Shown one piece after another: positions 8,430 to 16,736 of a stretch of DNA of 64,000 nt (position 1 is the first letter of the stretch; each line of letters opens with the position of its first letter). Source of the stretch: Lactococcus nasutitermitis (lineage in GTDB: Bacteria; Bacillota; Bacilli; Lactobacillales; Streptococcaceae); assembly GCF_018403765.1 (NCBI RefSeq), contig NZ_BOVQ01000009.1:1-64000 (forward strand), read 5' to 3'. Below the pieces are notes generated by a model. The model was not told the DNA's origin, made no database searches, and worked only from the letters and a program-made list of their open reading frames with translations. A program made the translations under genes and the position numbers.

Positions 8430-8843
8430 ATGCCTACAATTAATCAATTAGTACGCAAAGCTCGTTCACCAAAGACTTCAAAATCTAAGTCTCCAGCGTT
8501 GAACGTTGGCTACAATAGCCGTAAAAAAGTACAAACTAGTATTGCCAGCCCACAAAAACGTGGTGTTGCAACTCGTGTCGGAACAATGACACCTAAGAAA
8601 CCTAACTCAGCGCTTCGTAAATTTGCGCGTGTACGTCTTTCAAACCTTATGGAAGTAACAGCATACATTCCTGGTATTGGTCATAACCTCCAAGAACACA
8701 GTGTTGTACTCCTTCGTGGTGGTCGTGTAAAAGACCTTCCTGGTGTACGTTATCACGTTGTTCGTGGTGCGCTTGATACAGCAGGTGTTGCTGATCGTAA
8801 ACAAAGCCGTTCTAAATACGGTGCTAAGAAACCAAAAGCATAA
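8430..8843 (+). CDS. rpsL: 30S ribosomal protein S12
   Basis: A typical 137-residue S12. The decoding-site loop [11 protein letters not shown] and the second loop [13 protein letters not shown] are intact, and the lysines changed in streptomycin-resistant mutants are wild type. S12 sits near the decoding centre of the 30S subunit. The gene leads the operon with rpsG and has its own strong promoter. Its SD is separated from the ATG by a hairpin (8368-8421), which may allow feedback control. Confidence 0.98.
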   Translation: MPTINQLVRKARSPKTSKSKSPALNVGYNSRKKVQTSIASPQKRGVATRVGTMTPKKPNSALRKFARVRLSNLMEVTAYIPGIGHNLQEHSVVLLRGGRVKDLPGVRYHVVRGALDTAGVADRKQSRSKYGAKKPKA

Positions 8844-8861
8844 GAAGGGAGATAAGAAAAA

Positions 8862-9329
8862 ATGCGTAAAAATCGTGCTCCAAAACGTGAAGTTTTGGCA
8901 GATCCAATGTACAACTCAATCGTCGTAACTCGCCTTATCAACCGCGTAATGCTTGATGGTAAACGTGGCGTAGCTACAAACATCGTTTACGGTGCTTTCA
9001 AACAAATCGAAGAAGCTACAGGCAATAATCCACTTGAAGTTTTTGAACAAGCTATGGAAAATATCATGCCAGTTCTTGAAGTTCGTGCGCGTCGTGTTGG
9101 TGGTTCAAACTACCAAGTCCCAGTTGAAGTTCGTCCAGAACGTCGTACAACACTTGGACTTCGTTGGTTGGTAACAATCGCTCGTAACCGTGGTGAACAC
9201 ACAATGCAAGATCGTTTGGCTAAAGAAATCTTGGATGCAAGCAATAATACAGGTGCATCAGTCAAAAAACGTGAAGATACTCACAAAATGGCTGAAGCTA
9301 ACCGTGCATTTGCTCACTTCCGCTGGTAA
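8862..9329 (+). CDS. rpsG: 30S ribosomal protein S7
   Basis: A 155-residue S7 starting [19 protein letters not shown], with the conserved [15 protein letters not shown] block and the C-terminal [13 protein letters not shown]7 binds the 3' major domain of 16S rRNA and is the known autoregulator of the str operon in E. coli; whether this holds here is not known. The SD AAGGGAG lies in the 18-base gap after rpsL. Two structured elements separate it from fusA. Confidence 0.98.
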   Translation: MRKNRAPKREVLADPMYNSIVVTRLINRVMLDGKRGVATNIVYGAFKQIEEATGNNPLEVFEQAMENIMPVLEVRARRVGGSNYQVPVEVRPERRTTLGLRWLVTIARNRGEHTMQDRLAKEILDASNNTGASVKKREDTHKMAEANRAFAHFRW

Positions 9330-9429
9330 TTTTAATTTTGACGTAGGCAATTCTTGGTCAGTTTTCGCTCGTGTACCTTTGTACGCTCTGCTCAACTTGA
9401 CACTACGAATTTCTCTAGCTAAATTAAAA
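9330..9429 (+). repeat. Long imperfect inverted repeat after rpsG
   Basis: TTTTAATTT (9330-9338) pairs with AAATTAAAA (9421-9429). Nested pairs are AATTC/GAATT (9349-9353, 9407-9411) and GTAC/GTAC (9373-9376, 9381-9384) around CTTT. The 100-base element looks like a long hairpin or small mobile repeat. No function is known. Confidence 0.55.
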
Positions 9430-9440
9430 TTAGTAAAGAT

Positions 9441-9482
9441 AAAATAAACCGGGCTGGGCACCTGCCCGCTCGGTTTTATTTG
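9441..9482 (+). terminator. Rho-independent terminator of rpsL-rpsG
   Basis: AAATAAACCGGGCTGGGCA pairs with TGCCCGCTCGGTTTTATTT around two bases. It is a long GC-rich stem with T-rich 3' side. Confidence 0.8.
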
Positions 9483-9531
9483 CAATTTAGAGAAAAATTG
9501 ATAAAATATAAATGAGAAAACTCTCATTTAT
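9480..9531 (+). promoter_or_regulatory. Possible fusA promoter and leader hairpin
   Basis: TTGCAA (9480-9485) and TAAAAT (9502-9507) with a 16-bp spacer. A perfect 10-bp hairpin (ATAAATGAGA/TCTCATTTAT, 9508-9531, loop AAAC) lies directly at the predicted transcript start, before the SD at 9554-9558. Confidence 0.45.
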
Positions 9532-9563
9532 AGAACAAAAATTTAAAAAATATAGGAGAAAAA

Positions 9564-11651
9564 ATGGCTCGCGAATTTTCACTTGAAAATACACGTAATA
9601 TCGGTATCATGGCTCACGTCGATGCTGGTAAAACAACTACAACCGAACGTGTCCTTTACTATACTGGTAAAATTCACAAAATCGGTGAAACTCATGATGG
9701 TGCTTCTCAAATGGACTGGATGAAGCAAGAACAAGAACGCGGTATCACAATCACATCTGCTGCGACAACTGCCCAATGGAAAGGCAACCGTGTCAACATC
9801 ATCGACACACCAGGTCACGTGGACTTCACAATCGAAGTACAACGTTCTCTCCGTGTTCTTGATGGTGCAGTAACAGTTCTTGATGCACAATCAGGTGTTG
9901 AACCTCAAACAGAAACTGTTTGGCGTCAAGCAACAGAATATCATGTACCACGTATCGTTTTTGCCAATAAAATGGATAAAATCGGTGCCGATTTCTACTA
10001 TTCATTGTCAACATTGCATGACCGTTTGAATGCCAATGCACATCCTATTCAAATCCCAATCGGAGCTGAAGATGATTTCACTGGTATCATTGACCTTGTA
10101 ACAATGCGTGCGGAAGTTTATACGAACGACCTTGGTACAGATATTCTTGATGAAGAAATCCCTGCTGAATATGTTGACAAAGCCAACGAATGGCGTGAAA
10201 AACTTATCGAAGCGATTGCTGAACTTGATGAAGATATCATGGAAAAATACTTCGCTGGCGAAGAAATTTCTGAAGCAGAACTCAAAGCTGCTATCCGTAA
10301 AGCGACTATCAACGTTGAATTTTACCCAATGCTTGCAGGTTCTGCCTTCAAGAACAAAGGTGTTCAAATGATGCTTGATGCAGTTATTGATTATCTTCCA
10401 AGCCCACTTGACATCGCTTCTGCTAAAGGTATCGACCCTGATACTGAAGAAGAAGTAGAACGTCACGCTTCTGATGACGAGCCTTTCGCAGCACTTGCCT
10501 TCAAAGTTATGACTGACCCATTTGTTGGACGTTTGTCATTCTTCCGCGTTTACTCTGGTGTCCTTGAAGCTGGTTCTTATGTTATGAACACTTCTAAAGG
10601 AAAACGTGAACGTATTGGTCGTATCTTGCAAATGCACGCCAACACACGTACTGAAATCCAAGCGGTTCACGCTGGAGATATCGCTGCCGCTGTTGGTTTG
10701 AAAAATACAACAACTGGTGATACTTTGTCTGATGAAGAACATGAAGTTATCTTGGAACGTATCGAAATTCCAGATCCAGTTATCCAATTGATGGTTGAAC
10801 CTAAGACAAAAGCTGACCAAGATAAGATGGGTGTTGCCCTCCAAAAATTGGCTGAAGAAGACCCTACTTTCAAAGTTGAAACAAACCCTGAAACTGGCGA
10901 AACAGTTATCGCTGGTATGGGTGAGCTTCACTTGGACGTCCTCGTTACTCGTATGAAAGACGAATTCAAAGTCGAAGCTAATGTTGGTGCGCCTCAAGTT
11001 GCTTACCGTGAAACATTCCGTCAACAAACATCTGCACGTGGATTCTTCAAACGTCAATCAGGTGGTAAAGGTCAATACGGTGACGTTTGGATTGAATTTA
11101 CACCAAACGAAGAAGGTGCTGGATTTGAGTTTGAAAATGCCATTGTCGGTGGTGTTGTCCCTCGTGAATTCGTTCCTGCCGTTGAAAAAGGTCTTGTTGA
11201 AACAATGGCGAATGGTGTCCTTGCTGGCTATCCAATGGTTGATGTGAAAGCAAAACTTTATGATGGTTCTTATCATGATGTCGATTCATCTGAAACGGCC
11301 TTTAAAGTTGCGGCTTCACTTGCTTTGAAAGAAGCTGCAAAGACTGCTGCACCTGCAATCCTTGAACCTGTCATGAAAGTTGTCATCACTGTTCCTGAAG
11401 AAAATCTTGGGGACGTTATGGGACACGTTACAGCACGTCGTGGACAAGTCAACAGCATGGAAGCACATGGTAAATCACAAATCGTGAATGCCTTTATTCC
11501 ACTTGCTGAAATGTTCGGATATGCAACGACATTGCGTTCATCTTCACAAGGGCGTGGTACATTCATGATGACGTTTGATCATTATTCAGATGTTCCAAAA
11601 TCTATTCAAGAAGAAATCATTAAGAAAAATGGCGGACATTCTGCTGAATAA
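9564..11651 (+). CDS. fusA: Elongation factor G
   Basis: A full-length 695-residue translational GTPase. G motifs are AHVDAGKTT (17-25), RGITI, DTPGH and NKMD, followed by domains II-V, including the [13 protein letters not shown] block and the C-terminal [14 protein letters not shown] moves tRNAs and mRNA through the ribosome and, with RRF, recycles ribosomes. SD AGGAG is six bases before the ATG. Codon use is strongly biased, as expected for a highly expressed gene. A terminator separates it from rpsG, so it may have its own promoter. Confidence 0.99.
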   Translation: MAREFSLENTRNIGIMAHVDAGKTTTTERVLYYTGKIHKIGETHDGASQMDWMKQEQERGITITSAATTAQWKGNRVNIIDTPGHVDFTIEVQRSLRVLDGAVTVLDAQSGVEPQTETVWRQATEYHVPRIVFANKMDKIGADFYYSLSTLHDRLNANAHPIQIPIGAEDDFTGIIDLVTMRAEVYTNDLGTDILDEEIPAEYVDKANEWREKLIEAIAELDEDIMEKYFAGEEISEAELKAAIRKATINVEFYPMLAGSAFKNKGVQMMLDAVIDYLPSPLDIASAKGIDPDTEEEVERHASDDEPFAALAFKVMTDPFVGRLSFFRVYSGVLEAGSYVMNTSKGKRERIGRILQMHANTRTEIQAVHAGDIAAAVGLKNTTTGDTLSDEEHEVILERIEIPDPVIQLMVEPKTKADQDKMGVALQKLAEEDPTFKVETNPETGETVIAGMGELHLDVLVTRMKDEFKVEANVGAPQVAYRETFRQQTSARGFFKRQSGGKGQYGDVWIEFTPNEEGAGFEFENAIVGGVVPREFVPAVEKGLVETMANGVLAGYPMVDVKAKLYDGSYHDVDSSETAFKVAASLALKEAAKTAAPAILEPVMKVVITVPEENLGDVMGHVTARRGQVNSMEAHGKSQIVNAFIPLAEMFGYATTLRSSSQGRGTFMMTFDHYSDVPKSIQEEIIKKNGGHSAE

Positions 11652-11663
11652 TTAATGTTTTAC

Positions 11664-11692
11664 AAGTCTGTCAGTTTTTGACAGGCTTTTTT
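11664..11692 (+). terminator. Rho-independent terminator of fusA
   Basis: AAGTCTGTCA pairs with TGACAGGCTT (one G-T pair), followed by TTTTTT. The stem core GTCA/TGAC resembles the dispersed palindrome. Confidence 0.8.
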
Positions 11693-11693
11693 A

Positions 11694-11715
11694 TTTTTGA
11701 CAGAACTGTCAAAAA
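11694..11715. repeat. Dispersed palindrome copy after fusA
   Basis: Full copy with GAAC centre, directly after the fusA terminator. Confidence 0.85.
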
Positions 11716-11744
11716 ATATTTATACCCCAAATTTGTGAAAATGT

Positions 11745-11789
11745 AATAGTGTACACTATTGTTATGTAGCTTGACAGCTACATAACAAT
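11745..11789 (+). promoter_or_regulatory. Palindromic operator-like site plus hairpin upstream of a membrane-protein pair
   Basis: AATAGTGTACACTATT (11745-11760) is a perfect 16-bp palindrome. Overlapping its end, ATTGTTATGTAGC (11758-11770) and GCTACATAACAAT (11777-11789) form a perfect 13-bp stem with a six-base loop. The pair lies 25 bases before the next ATG. No regulator is assigned. Confidence 0.55.
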
Positions 11790-11813
11790 CTTAGATAGGC
11801 AGATGAAAATTTT

Positions 11814-12080
11814 ATGAATGTGAATCAGATTTCTCAAGTTATTGTTACTAATCTTATTTTAATCGTTGTTTTGACGATGATTACCAGTGTGATTTGGGCG
11901 CTTATCAAATATTCCATTATTGATATTGTTTGTGAATATGATTTGGAACATCCAATTATTACGTTTTTTATCATTTGGTTTATTCCATTTGGTTTTTGGA
12001 TTGAGATGTTCAGAAATACTTGGGTGGATAATACAAAGCGTTTGGTTGCATCAAATATCTACAAAGGAAATGAAAAATGA
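11814..12080 (+). CDS. Small membrane protein, unknown function
   Basis: The protein has 88 residues with two hydrophobic helices (about residues 10-35 and 47-65) and a basic C-terminal tail. No family is recognised. There is no clear SD before the ATG; instead a strong hairpin and a palindrome lie upstream. The stop overlaps the start of the next gene (ATGA), so the two are probably co-translated. Confidence 0.65.
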   Translation: MNVNQISQVIVTNLILIVVLTMITSVIWALIKYSIIDIVCEYDLEHPIITFFIIWFIPFGFWIEMFRNTWVDNTKRLVASNIYKGNEK

Positions 12081-13051
12081 ACGAGCATAAAAAAGGTGTA
12101 AATGTACCGCTTTTTTCCGCTATTTTTGGACTTATTGCGTTAGCTGTTATTATTGTTTTAGTGATTGTTCATAGTTTGTCATCTGTTGGAGCGACTAAAA
12201 CGTCAAAAGTAGCGAATACTTTGATTTCATCTACTAGGGTGTCGAGCCAGAAAGCAAGTAGCTCCAATTCGTCATCGGTCACGTCGGTAAATGATTTTTC
12301 AAAATGGGAAACGAGTTATAGCTTTTATTATTTAAAATCAGGAGATACGCAATCAAGTTTGACAATTAGCCAAGATGGAGAAGTGACGCAAACGCAAAAT
12401 TCGTCTGACGACCGTGTTTTTACTGGGACTGCTAGCATTTCTCAGGACAATGAAAGTGTGCTGAGCTACGTTATTGATAGTCAAAAAAGTCTGACAATGC
12501 CAGAGCAGAAAACGGTAAAAGCCGATGTCAAAATCCATGTGACATGGTATAATGGCGGTGGCACGCAGGATTACTATGGCTATCAAACTTACACGGGTCA
12601 TTATGTGCTGACGGACGGGGTTGCGCGTGCTGGTGGAGTCGATGAGGTATGGCTGAGTGTCGCGAAAAGTGGAATGAATCTGTCGCAGATTGCTGCGGGA
12701 GATTATAGTTCTGTGGCGGGGACTTGGAAAAATGGAAATGATACAATTCTCACGATATCTGAAGATGGTTCTCTTGTTTTTTCAGGTGACCATTCTCGTA
12801 CTCAATATGGTAAATTAGCAACAGGAGATGTATTGTCGGATAATATTGTGTGTGTATCGTTTGGATTTACTCCCGACCCTAATCCAGCCATATCACAAGG
12901 ATGGGCGTTTTTCTTTACACCAGCGGGAGTCTCGCCTGTTGGAAAAACTGACCGAACAGATTCTACACAAGATAGAATTTTGCAAACGTCAACAGGAGAA
13001 GGTTGGTCAGTTTTTGAGGAGCCATCTGATGCTTTTTATAGAACCAACTAA
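12077..13051 (+). CDS. Membrane-anchored extracellular protein with a DUF6287-like domain
   Basis: The protein has 324 residues. A short basic N terminus is followed by one membrane helix (about residues 12-36), a Ser-rich linker (about 45-75) and a secreted region. The segment GMNLSQIAAGDYSSVAGTWKNG (about residues 199-218) resembles DUF6287, a domain common in surface lipoproteins of streptococci and lactococci whose function is unknown. The domain assignment is from memory of the motif. It is coupled to the small membrane protein before it. Confidence 0.65.
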   Translation: MNEHKKGVNVPLFSAIFGLIALAVIIVLVIVHSLSSVGATKTSKVANTLISSTRVSSQKASSSNSSSVTSVNDFSKWETSYSFYYLKSGDTQSSLTISQDGEVTQTQNSSDDRVFTGTASISQDNESVLSYVIDSQKSLTMPEQKTVKADVKIHVTWYNGGGTQDYYGYQTYTGHYVLTDGVARAGGVDEVWLSVAKSGMNLSQIAAGDYSSVAGTWKNGNDTILTISEDGSLVFSGDHSRTQYGKLATGDVLSDNIVCVSFGFTPDPNPAISQGWAFFFTPAGVSPVGKTDRTDSTQDRILQTSTGEGWSVFEEPSDAFYRTN

Positions 13052-13066
13052 ACCATGAGCAATAAA

Positions 13067-13094
13067 AATTTACTGACAAAACTGTCAGTAAATT
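13067..13094. repeat. 12-bp hairpin after the DUF6287-like gene
   Basis: AATTTACTGACA pairs exactly with TGTCAGTAAATT around AAAC. It keeps the GACA/TGTC core of the dispersed palindrome but with different flanks. There is no T run on the + strand. Confidence 0.6.
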
Positions 13095-13125
13095 CAGCTT
13101 CGATTTATTTTGAATTAATGGAAAA

Positions 13126-13221
13126 TTAAGTAAGAGCCGCTATAATATACTTATTCCAATTAAAATTTTTCATATGTTTTACTCCTAGAAAAACAGCGGC
13201 CGGTTACCGTTGCTTTTTGTT
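13126..13221 (-). repeat. Repeat element X, copy 1 (hairpin, SD-like box, ATG, short frame)
   Basis: On the minus strand: a GC-rich hairpin plus TTTTT, then TAGGAG, eight bases, ATG AAA AAT TTT and a 15-codon frame (13173-13126). A homologous block lies at 49254-49380. The shared parts include TAGGAGTAAA, ATGAAAAATTTT and ATTGGAATAA. The frames differ after the T run, so the short ORF is probably not coding. Confidence 0.6.
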
Positions 13222-13256
13222 TGCATTTTTTATTGATGACTTTTTTGTCAGAGGAT

Positions 13257-13300
13257 AGCCGTTGCACTTTAGTGCTTACGGATATGCTCGAATGTTCATC
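13257..13300. repeat. Repeat element Y, copy 1 (AGCCGTT-hairpin-TTACGGAT)
   Basis: AGCCGTT, hairpin GCACTTTAGTGC, then TTACGGATATGCT. Related copies are at 14246-14291 and 14880-14925. The hairpin arms change but stay complementary. Confidence 0.6.
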
Positions 13301-13344
13301 AGTAATTTTTTAATTGCTGTCAGTAAAATTGTTTCATGTCAAAT

Positions 13345-13373
13345 TTGATTGTTCGGAAATTGCGTGTTATAAT
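13345..13373 (+). promoter_or_regulatory. purR promoter with overlapping PurBox
   Basis: TTGATT (13345-13350), a 17-bp spacer and an extended -10 TGTTATAAT (TATAAT 13368-13373). On the minus strand, 13348-13360 reads ATTTCCGAACAAT, a perfect fit to the PurBox consensus AWWWCCGAACWWT. It covers the -35 and spacer, which suggests autoregulation by PurR. Confidence 0.8.
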
Positions 13374-13403
13374 GGGTACATCAAATTAAAAAGTGGTGAA
13401 ATT

Positions 13404-14219
13404 ATGAAAAGAAATGAACGTTTAGTTGATTTTACAAATTTTTTAATTAATCGTCCGAACAAAATGCTGAATTTGAATGAATTGAGCAAACGCTACGATG
13501 TTGCAAAATCATCTATTTCTGAAGATTTAGTCTTTATCAGGCGCGTTTTTGAACGTGAAGGAATTGGTATTGTTGAAACTTTTCCAGGTAGCCTTGGAGG
13601 TGTGAGATTTACACCTTATATCACAGATGAAACCTCAAAAGAAATGACAGAAGGTTTGGCGGATTTGCTGCGTGAGGAAAATCGTATTTTGCCCGGTGGT
13701 TACGTTTATCTATCAGATATTTTGGGAACGCCGACGAATCTTCGCAAAATTGGACAGATTATTGCGCACGAATATCGAGATAAACAAGTCGATGTCGTGA
13801 TGACGATTGCTACCAAAGGGATTCCGATTGCTCAGTCAGTTGCAGAAATTCTTGATGTGCCTTTTGTCATTGTCCGCCGTGACCCGAAAGTCACCGAAGG
13901 CGCAACGCTCAATGTCAATTATATGTCTGGGTCAAGCTCTCGCGTGGAAAATATGACCCTGTCAAAACGGAGTTTGTCGATTGGACAAAGTGTTTTGATT
14001 GTGGACGACTTTATGAAAGGCGCGGGCACGATTAATGGCATGAAGAGTCTCGTTTACGAGTTTGACTGTTTTCTCGCAGGAATTGCTGTTTTTCTCGAAG
14101 GGCCCTTCAAAGGTGAACGTTTGATTGACGAATACAGCTCCATCTTGAAAGTTGACCGCATTGATATCGCCAATCGCTCAATAGATGTACAGCTAGGCAA
14201 TATTTTTGACGAAAAATAA
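13404..14219 (+). CDS. purR: Purine operon regulator PurR
   Basis: The protein has 271 residues. An N-terminal winged helix (MKRNERLVDFTNFLINRPNKM) is followed by a phosphoribosyltransferase-like domain with the PRPP loop VLIVDDFMKGAGT. In lactococci PurR activates purine genes in response to PRPP by binding PurBoxes; in bacilli it represses. The start at 13404 is chosen because the domain begins there; an upstream in-frame ATG lies before the promoter. A perfect PurBox overlaps its own promoter. Confidence 0.95.
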   Translation: MKRNERLVDFTNFLINRPNKMLNLNELSKRYDVAKSSISEDLVFIRRVFEREGIGIVETFPGSLGGVRFTPYITDETSKEMTEGLADLLREENRILPGGYVYLSDILGTPTNLRKIGQIIAHEYRDKQVDVVMTIATKGIPIAQSVAEILDVPFVIVRRDPKVTEGATLNVNYMSGSSSRVENMTLSKRSLSIGQSVLIVDDFMKGAGTINGMKSLVYEFDCFLAGIAVFLEGPFKGERLIDEYSSILKVDRIDIANRSIDVQLGNIFDEK

Positions 14220-14230
14220 TATTTTCAACA

Positions 14231-14306
14231 TTTTTGATATAACAAAGCCGTTGTGAGCTTGCTCACTTACGGATAGGCTAGTATGTTTACCTAAAATTGT
14301 CAAAAA
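14231..14306. repeat. Repeat element Y, copy 2
   Basis: TTTTTGATATAACAAAGCC, then GTT, hairpin GTGAGC-TT-GCTCAC and TTACGGATAGGCTAG, followed by a second hairpin CTAAAATT/AATTTTAG. It lies between purR and the DUF2127 gene. A close copy lies on the other side of that gene. Confidence 0.65.
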
Positions 14307-14373
14307 TTTTAGCTTTTCATAAGTTTTCAGAGTTACAATAATGGAATGTTTCAAAGAAAAGCAGTGAACAACC

Positions 14374-14871
14374 ATGAGAATAGATAAAAAAGAAGAAGCA
14401 AAAATTGTTGATATCAGTTTCGATATTGCCCTCTTGCTAAAAAGTATTTTTGCACTTGGCGAAATTATCGGCGGAACAGCAATGTTTTTCCTGACTCCAG
14501 CGCGCGTGAACACGCTCCTCAGCTGGTTCAGGCGCAGTACAATGACAGGAGAAAAAACAGGATTTTTTACTCATCTCATTGTACATTTTTCCCAAAATTT
14601 CACCACGAACACACAGTACATTCTAGCTGTTTACTTGCTCTCGCATGGTGTCATCAAGCTAGTAACACTCGCGCTTCTCTGGCGAAAAGTACTTTGGGCA
14701 TATCCTCTCTCACTTCTCGTTTTCCTCGGCTTCATCATTTATCAAATCAATGAATACACACAAACACATTCTATTTTTATGATATTTGTCACCCTCGTTG
14801 ACCTCATCATGATGATTTTGACAATTCTAGAATACAAAAATATCAGAGAAAATAATAAAAAAACTTTTTGA
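14374..14871 (+). CDS. DUF2127 family membrane protein
   Basis: The protein has 165 residues and four hydrophobic helices, starting near LLLKSIFALGEIIGGTAMFF and including HGVIKLVTLALLWRKVLWAY, the hallmark of DUF2127. Function unknown. No strong SD is visible before the ATG. The gene is flanked by two direct copies of repeat Y (14231-14306 and 14866-14941); the second overlaps its stop codon. This suggests arrival or duplication together with the repeat. Confidence 0.75.
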   Translation: MRIDKKEEAKIVDISFDIALLLKSIFALGEIIGGTAMFFLTPARVNTLLSWFRRSTMTGEKTGFFTHLIVHFSQNFTTNTQYILAVYLLSHGVIKLVTLALLWRKVLWAYPLSLLVFLGFIIYQINEYTQTHSIFMIFVTLVDLIMMILTILEYKNIRENNKKTF

Positions 14872-14950
14872 CATAGCAAAGCCATTGCGAGCTTGCTCGC
14901 TTACGGATAGGCTAGTGTGTTTATCCAGTTCTGTCAAAAAAATAAACACA
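14866..14950. repeat. Repeat element Y, copy 3
   Basis: TTTTTGACATAGCAAAGCC, ATT, hairpin GCGAGC-TT-GCTCGC, TTACGGATAGGCTAG, then hairpin GTGTGTTTAT/ATAAACACAC with part of the dispersed palindrome in its loop. It overlaps the stop of the DUF2127 gene. Confidence 0.65.
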
Positions 14951-14951
14951 C

Positions 14952-14988
14952 AAAAAAGCTTTTGACAAAACTGTCAAAAGCTTTTTTT
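14952..14988. terminator. Bidirectional terminator built from the dispersed palindrome
   Basis: AAAAGCTTTTGACA pairs with TGTCAAAAGCTTTT around AAAC and runs into T. It separates the convergent DUF2127 and lepB genes. The stem is an extended copy of the dispersed palindrome. Confidence 0.85.
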
Positions 14989-14992
14989 AACA

Positions 14993-15619
14993 TTATTTCA
15001 ACAAAGAAATCTTATTCAAAGGCCAAATACGTAATTTCGCCTCGCCCACAATATCTTTCCGTGAAAAAGTCCCAACAGCACGACTGTCGCGCGACACAAT
15101 TCGATTATCTCCCATCAAGAAATATTGCCCTTTCGGAACAGTCACAGAAAAGACAGGACTAGAACTATTGCTCACAGTAAAAGCCTTAGCCTGCTGCGCC
15201 AGCTGAACAAAATATGAACGGTCAGCACTTGCCAAATCTTTTGTCAACGGATAAGCCGCATAAGTCTTCTCCAACTGCCCATCAGCAAGTTGCTTCTTAA
15301 AATCTTTCAAATAAGGCTCATTATAAACTTTACCATCAATCGTCAATTTATCATGGTCAAATGTAATCTTATCACCAGGCATACCAATGACGCGCTTCAC
15401 AATATCCTTATTCTGCCCATCAGAAGTTTCCTTAGCCACAACAATATCAAAACGATTGATTTTTGCCGTCTTAACAAGAACTAAACGTTGTCTATCCGCC
15501 AAAGTCGGGTCCATCGAATGTCCATCAACGACGACCAACGACCAAATAAAAATTCGAGATAAAACAGCAATAGCAATGATAGCAATAAAAATGCCCCATT
15601 CTTTTAGAAAATTCTTCAT
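14993..15619 (-). CDS. lepB: Signal peptidase I
   Basis: The protein has 208 residues counted from the ATG at 15619. An N-terminal membrane helix (about 9-31) is followed by an extracellular serine/lysine catalytic domain: GHSMDPTL with Ser35, VKRVIGMPGD with Lys75 and GDNRIVSRDSRAVG. It cleaves Sec and Tat signal peptides. An ATG two codons upstream (15625) is possible, but the SD (AGAAAG) is better spaced for 15619. It is directly downstream of rnhC and likely co-transcribed with it. Confidence 0.93.
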   Translation of the reverse strand: MKNFLKEWGIFIAIIAIAVLSRIFIWSLVVVDGHSMDPTLADRQRLVLVKTAKINRFDIVVAKETSDGQNKDIVKRVIGMPGDKITFDHDKLTIDGKVYNEPYLKDFKKQLADGQLEKTYAAYPLTKDLASADRSYFVQLAQQAKAFTVSNSSSPVFSVTVPKGQYFLMGDNRIVSRDSRAVGTFSRKDIVGEAKLRIWPLNKISLLK

Positions 15620-15625
15620 ACACAT

Positions 15626-16519
15626 TCACTTTCTGTTTTGAGCGAGTAAACTCGCCTTTTTAGTATTCGCAAAATGCAATTTCGCAAATTCGCGCAATGC
15701 CTCAACACCACGACTTTGGATAATCTCAGCAGCCACCATATCAGAAGCCTTACCAGCTCCACTTGGCAATCGAAAACCAGATTTTTCAGAAAGTTCTTCC
15801 AAATTTTCCAAAAAAAGCGAACGCGCGATAATCGAACTCACCGCCACCGCCAAAAACTGGTCCTCCGCTTTCGTCAATAAAGTGATCGCCGAATGCACCT
15901 GATTTTTCTCATGTTTAACGTATTTCTTATAATTTTCCTTCGTTGTAAAAGCATCAATGACCACATTTTCTGGAGGATAAGCCAATTTCTTCTCCAACAA
16001 AAAAATCGCCTGATTATGTAACGCCACCTTGATACTCACAGCATTATAGCCACTTTCAATCGCCTCGTTATACTTTTTAGGAGAAACCACAAGAGGAACA
16101 TGAACGATTTTTTCCATCAATTTAGGAGCCATCTGACAAATCTTTTCATCCGTCAGCTTCTTAGAATCAGCAACACCAAGTTTTCTCAAAAAAGAAATAT
16201 CTTCAGCCCGCACAAAACTAGCCACCACCATCAGCCCACCAAAGTAAGAACCATTTCCTACTTCGTCCGTCCCGATGATATTCTCCTGCTTATTAACAGA
16301 AACAGTCGTTTTCTCCGCAATATAACCAAATTCTTGAGCAATTTTTTCAGCATTTTTCCCCTGAAAAACAACTTTCCCAGAATTATAGACCGAAATTGTC
16401 GTACCAGAAACTTTAGCATAAAAACGAATATAAGGATTTTTAGACGAAAGTTGCGAAGAAGCATATTTCTCAAAAAGCAAAGTCAACATCTTTTCATCCA
16501 AATTAAGTACAACATTCAT
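15626..16519 (-). CDS. rnhC: Ribonuclease HIII
   Basis: The protein has 297 residues. An N-terminal TBP-like domain (DUF3378) is followed by the RNase HII/HIII fold, starting at [15 protein letters not shown] with the catalytic Asp-Glu pair, then [13 protein letters not shown] and VVIDAFTT. The N-terminal extension and the DEVG(N)GSYFG signature mark HIII rather than HII. It removes RNA from RNA-DNA hybrids. The stop TGA touches the lepB start region. Confidence 0.93.
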   Translation of the reverse strand: MNVVLNLDEKMLTLLFEKYASSQLSSKNPYIRFYAKVSGTTISVYNSGKVVFQGKNAEKIAQEFGYIAEKTTVSVNKQENIIGTDEVGNGSYFGGLMVVASFVRAEDISFLRKLGVADSKKLTDEKICQMAPKLMEKIVHVPLVVSPKKYNEAIESGYNAVSIKVALHNQAIFLLEKKLAYPPENVVIDAFTTKENYKKYVKHEKNQVHSAITLLTKAEDQFLAVAVSSIIARSLFLENLEELSEKSGFRLPSGAGKASDMVAAEIIQSRGVEALREFAKLHFANTKKASLLAQNRK

Positions 16520-16619
16520 AGAAACTATTTTATCACAAAAATCTCATATTTTGAAATTAAGCGTCAATTTTAAAAAAACAGCTTTCATTTATCTATATGT
16601 TTTCTTTCATAAAAAATAG

Positions 16620-16668
16620 TAAACCGGTTAATTAACCAGTTTACATTATTTGAATATTATGCTATACT
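16620..16668 (+). promoter_or_regulatory. Promoter and palindromic operator of the LPxTG protein gene
   Basis: TTTACA (16640-16645), a 17-bp spacer and extended -10 TGCTATACT (TATACT 16663-16668). A near-perfect 24-bp palindrome with 11 of 12 pairs (16620-16643, TAAACCGGTTAA then TTAACCAGTTTA) overlaps the -35. That position suits a repressor. The regulator is unknown. Confidence 0.7.
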
Positions 16669-16736
16669 AAAAAACGTCAATAATACAATTAGTAAACTAA
16701 TTAGACAAAAAGTAATGAAAAGACGAGGGAAAAGTT

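Noticed and set aside
13126-13173. Conserved 15-residue peptide gene in repeat X
   Set aside because: The second copy shifts frame after the T run, so the peptides are not conserved; kept as a repeat, not as a CDS.
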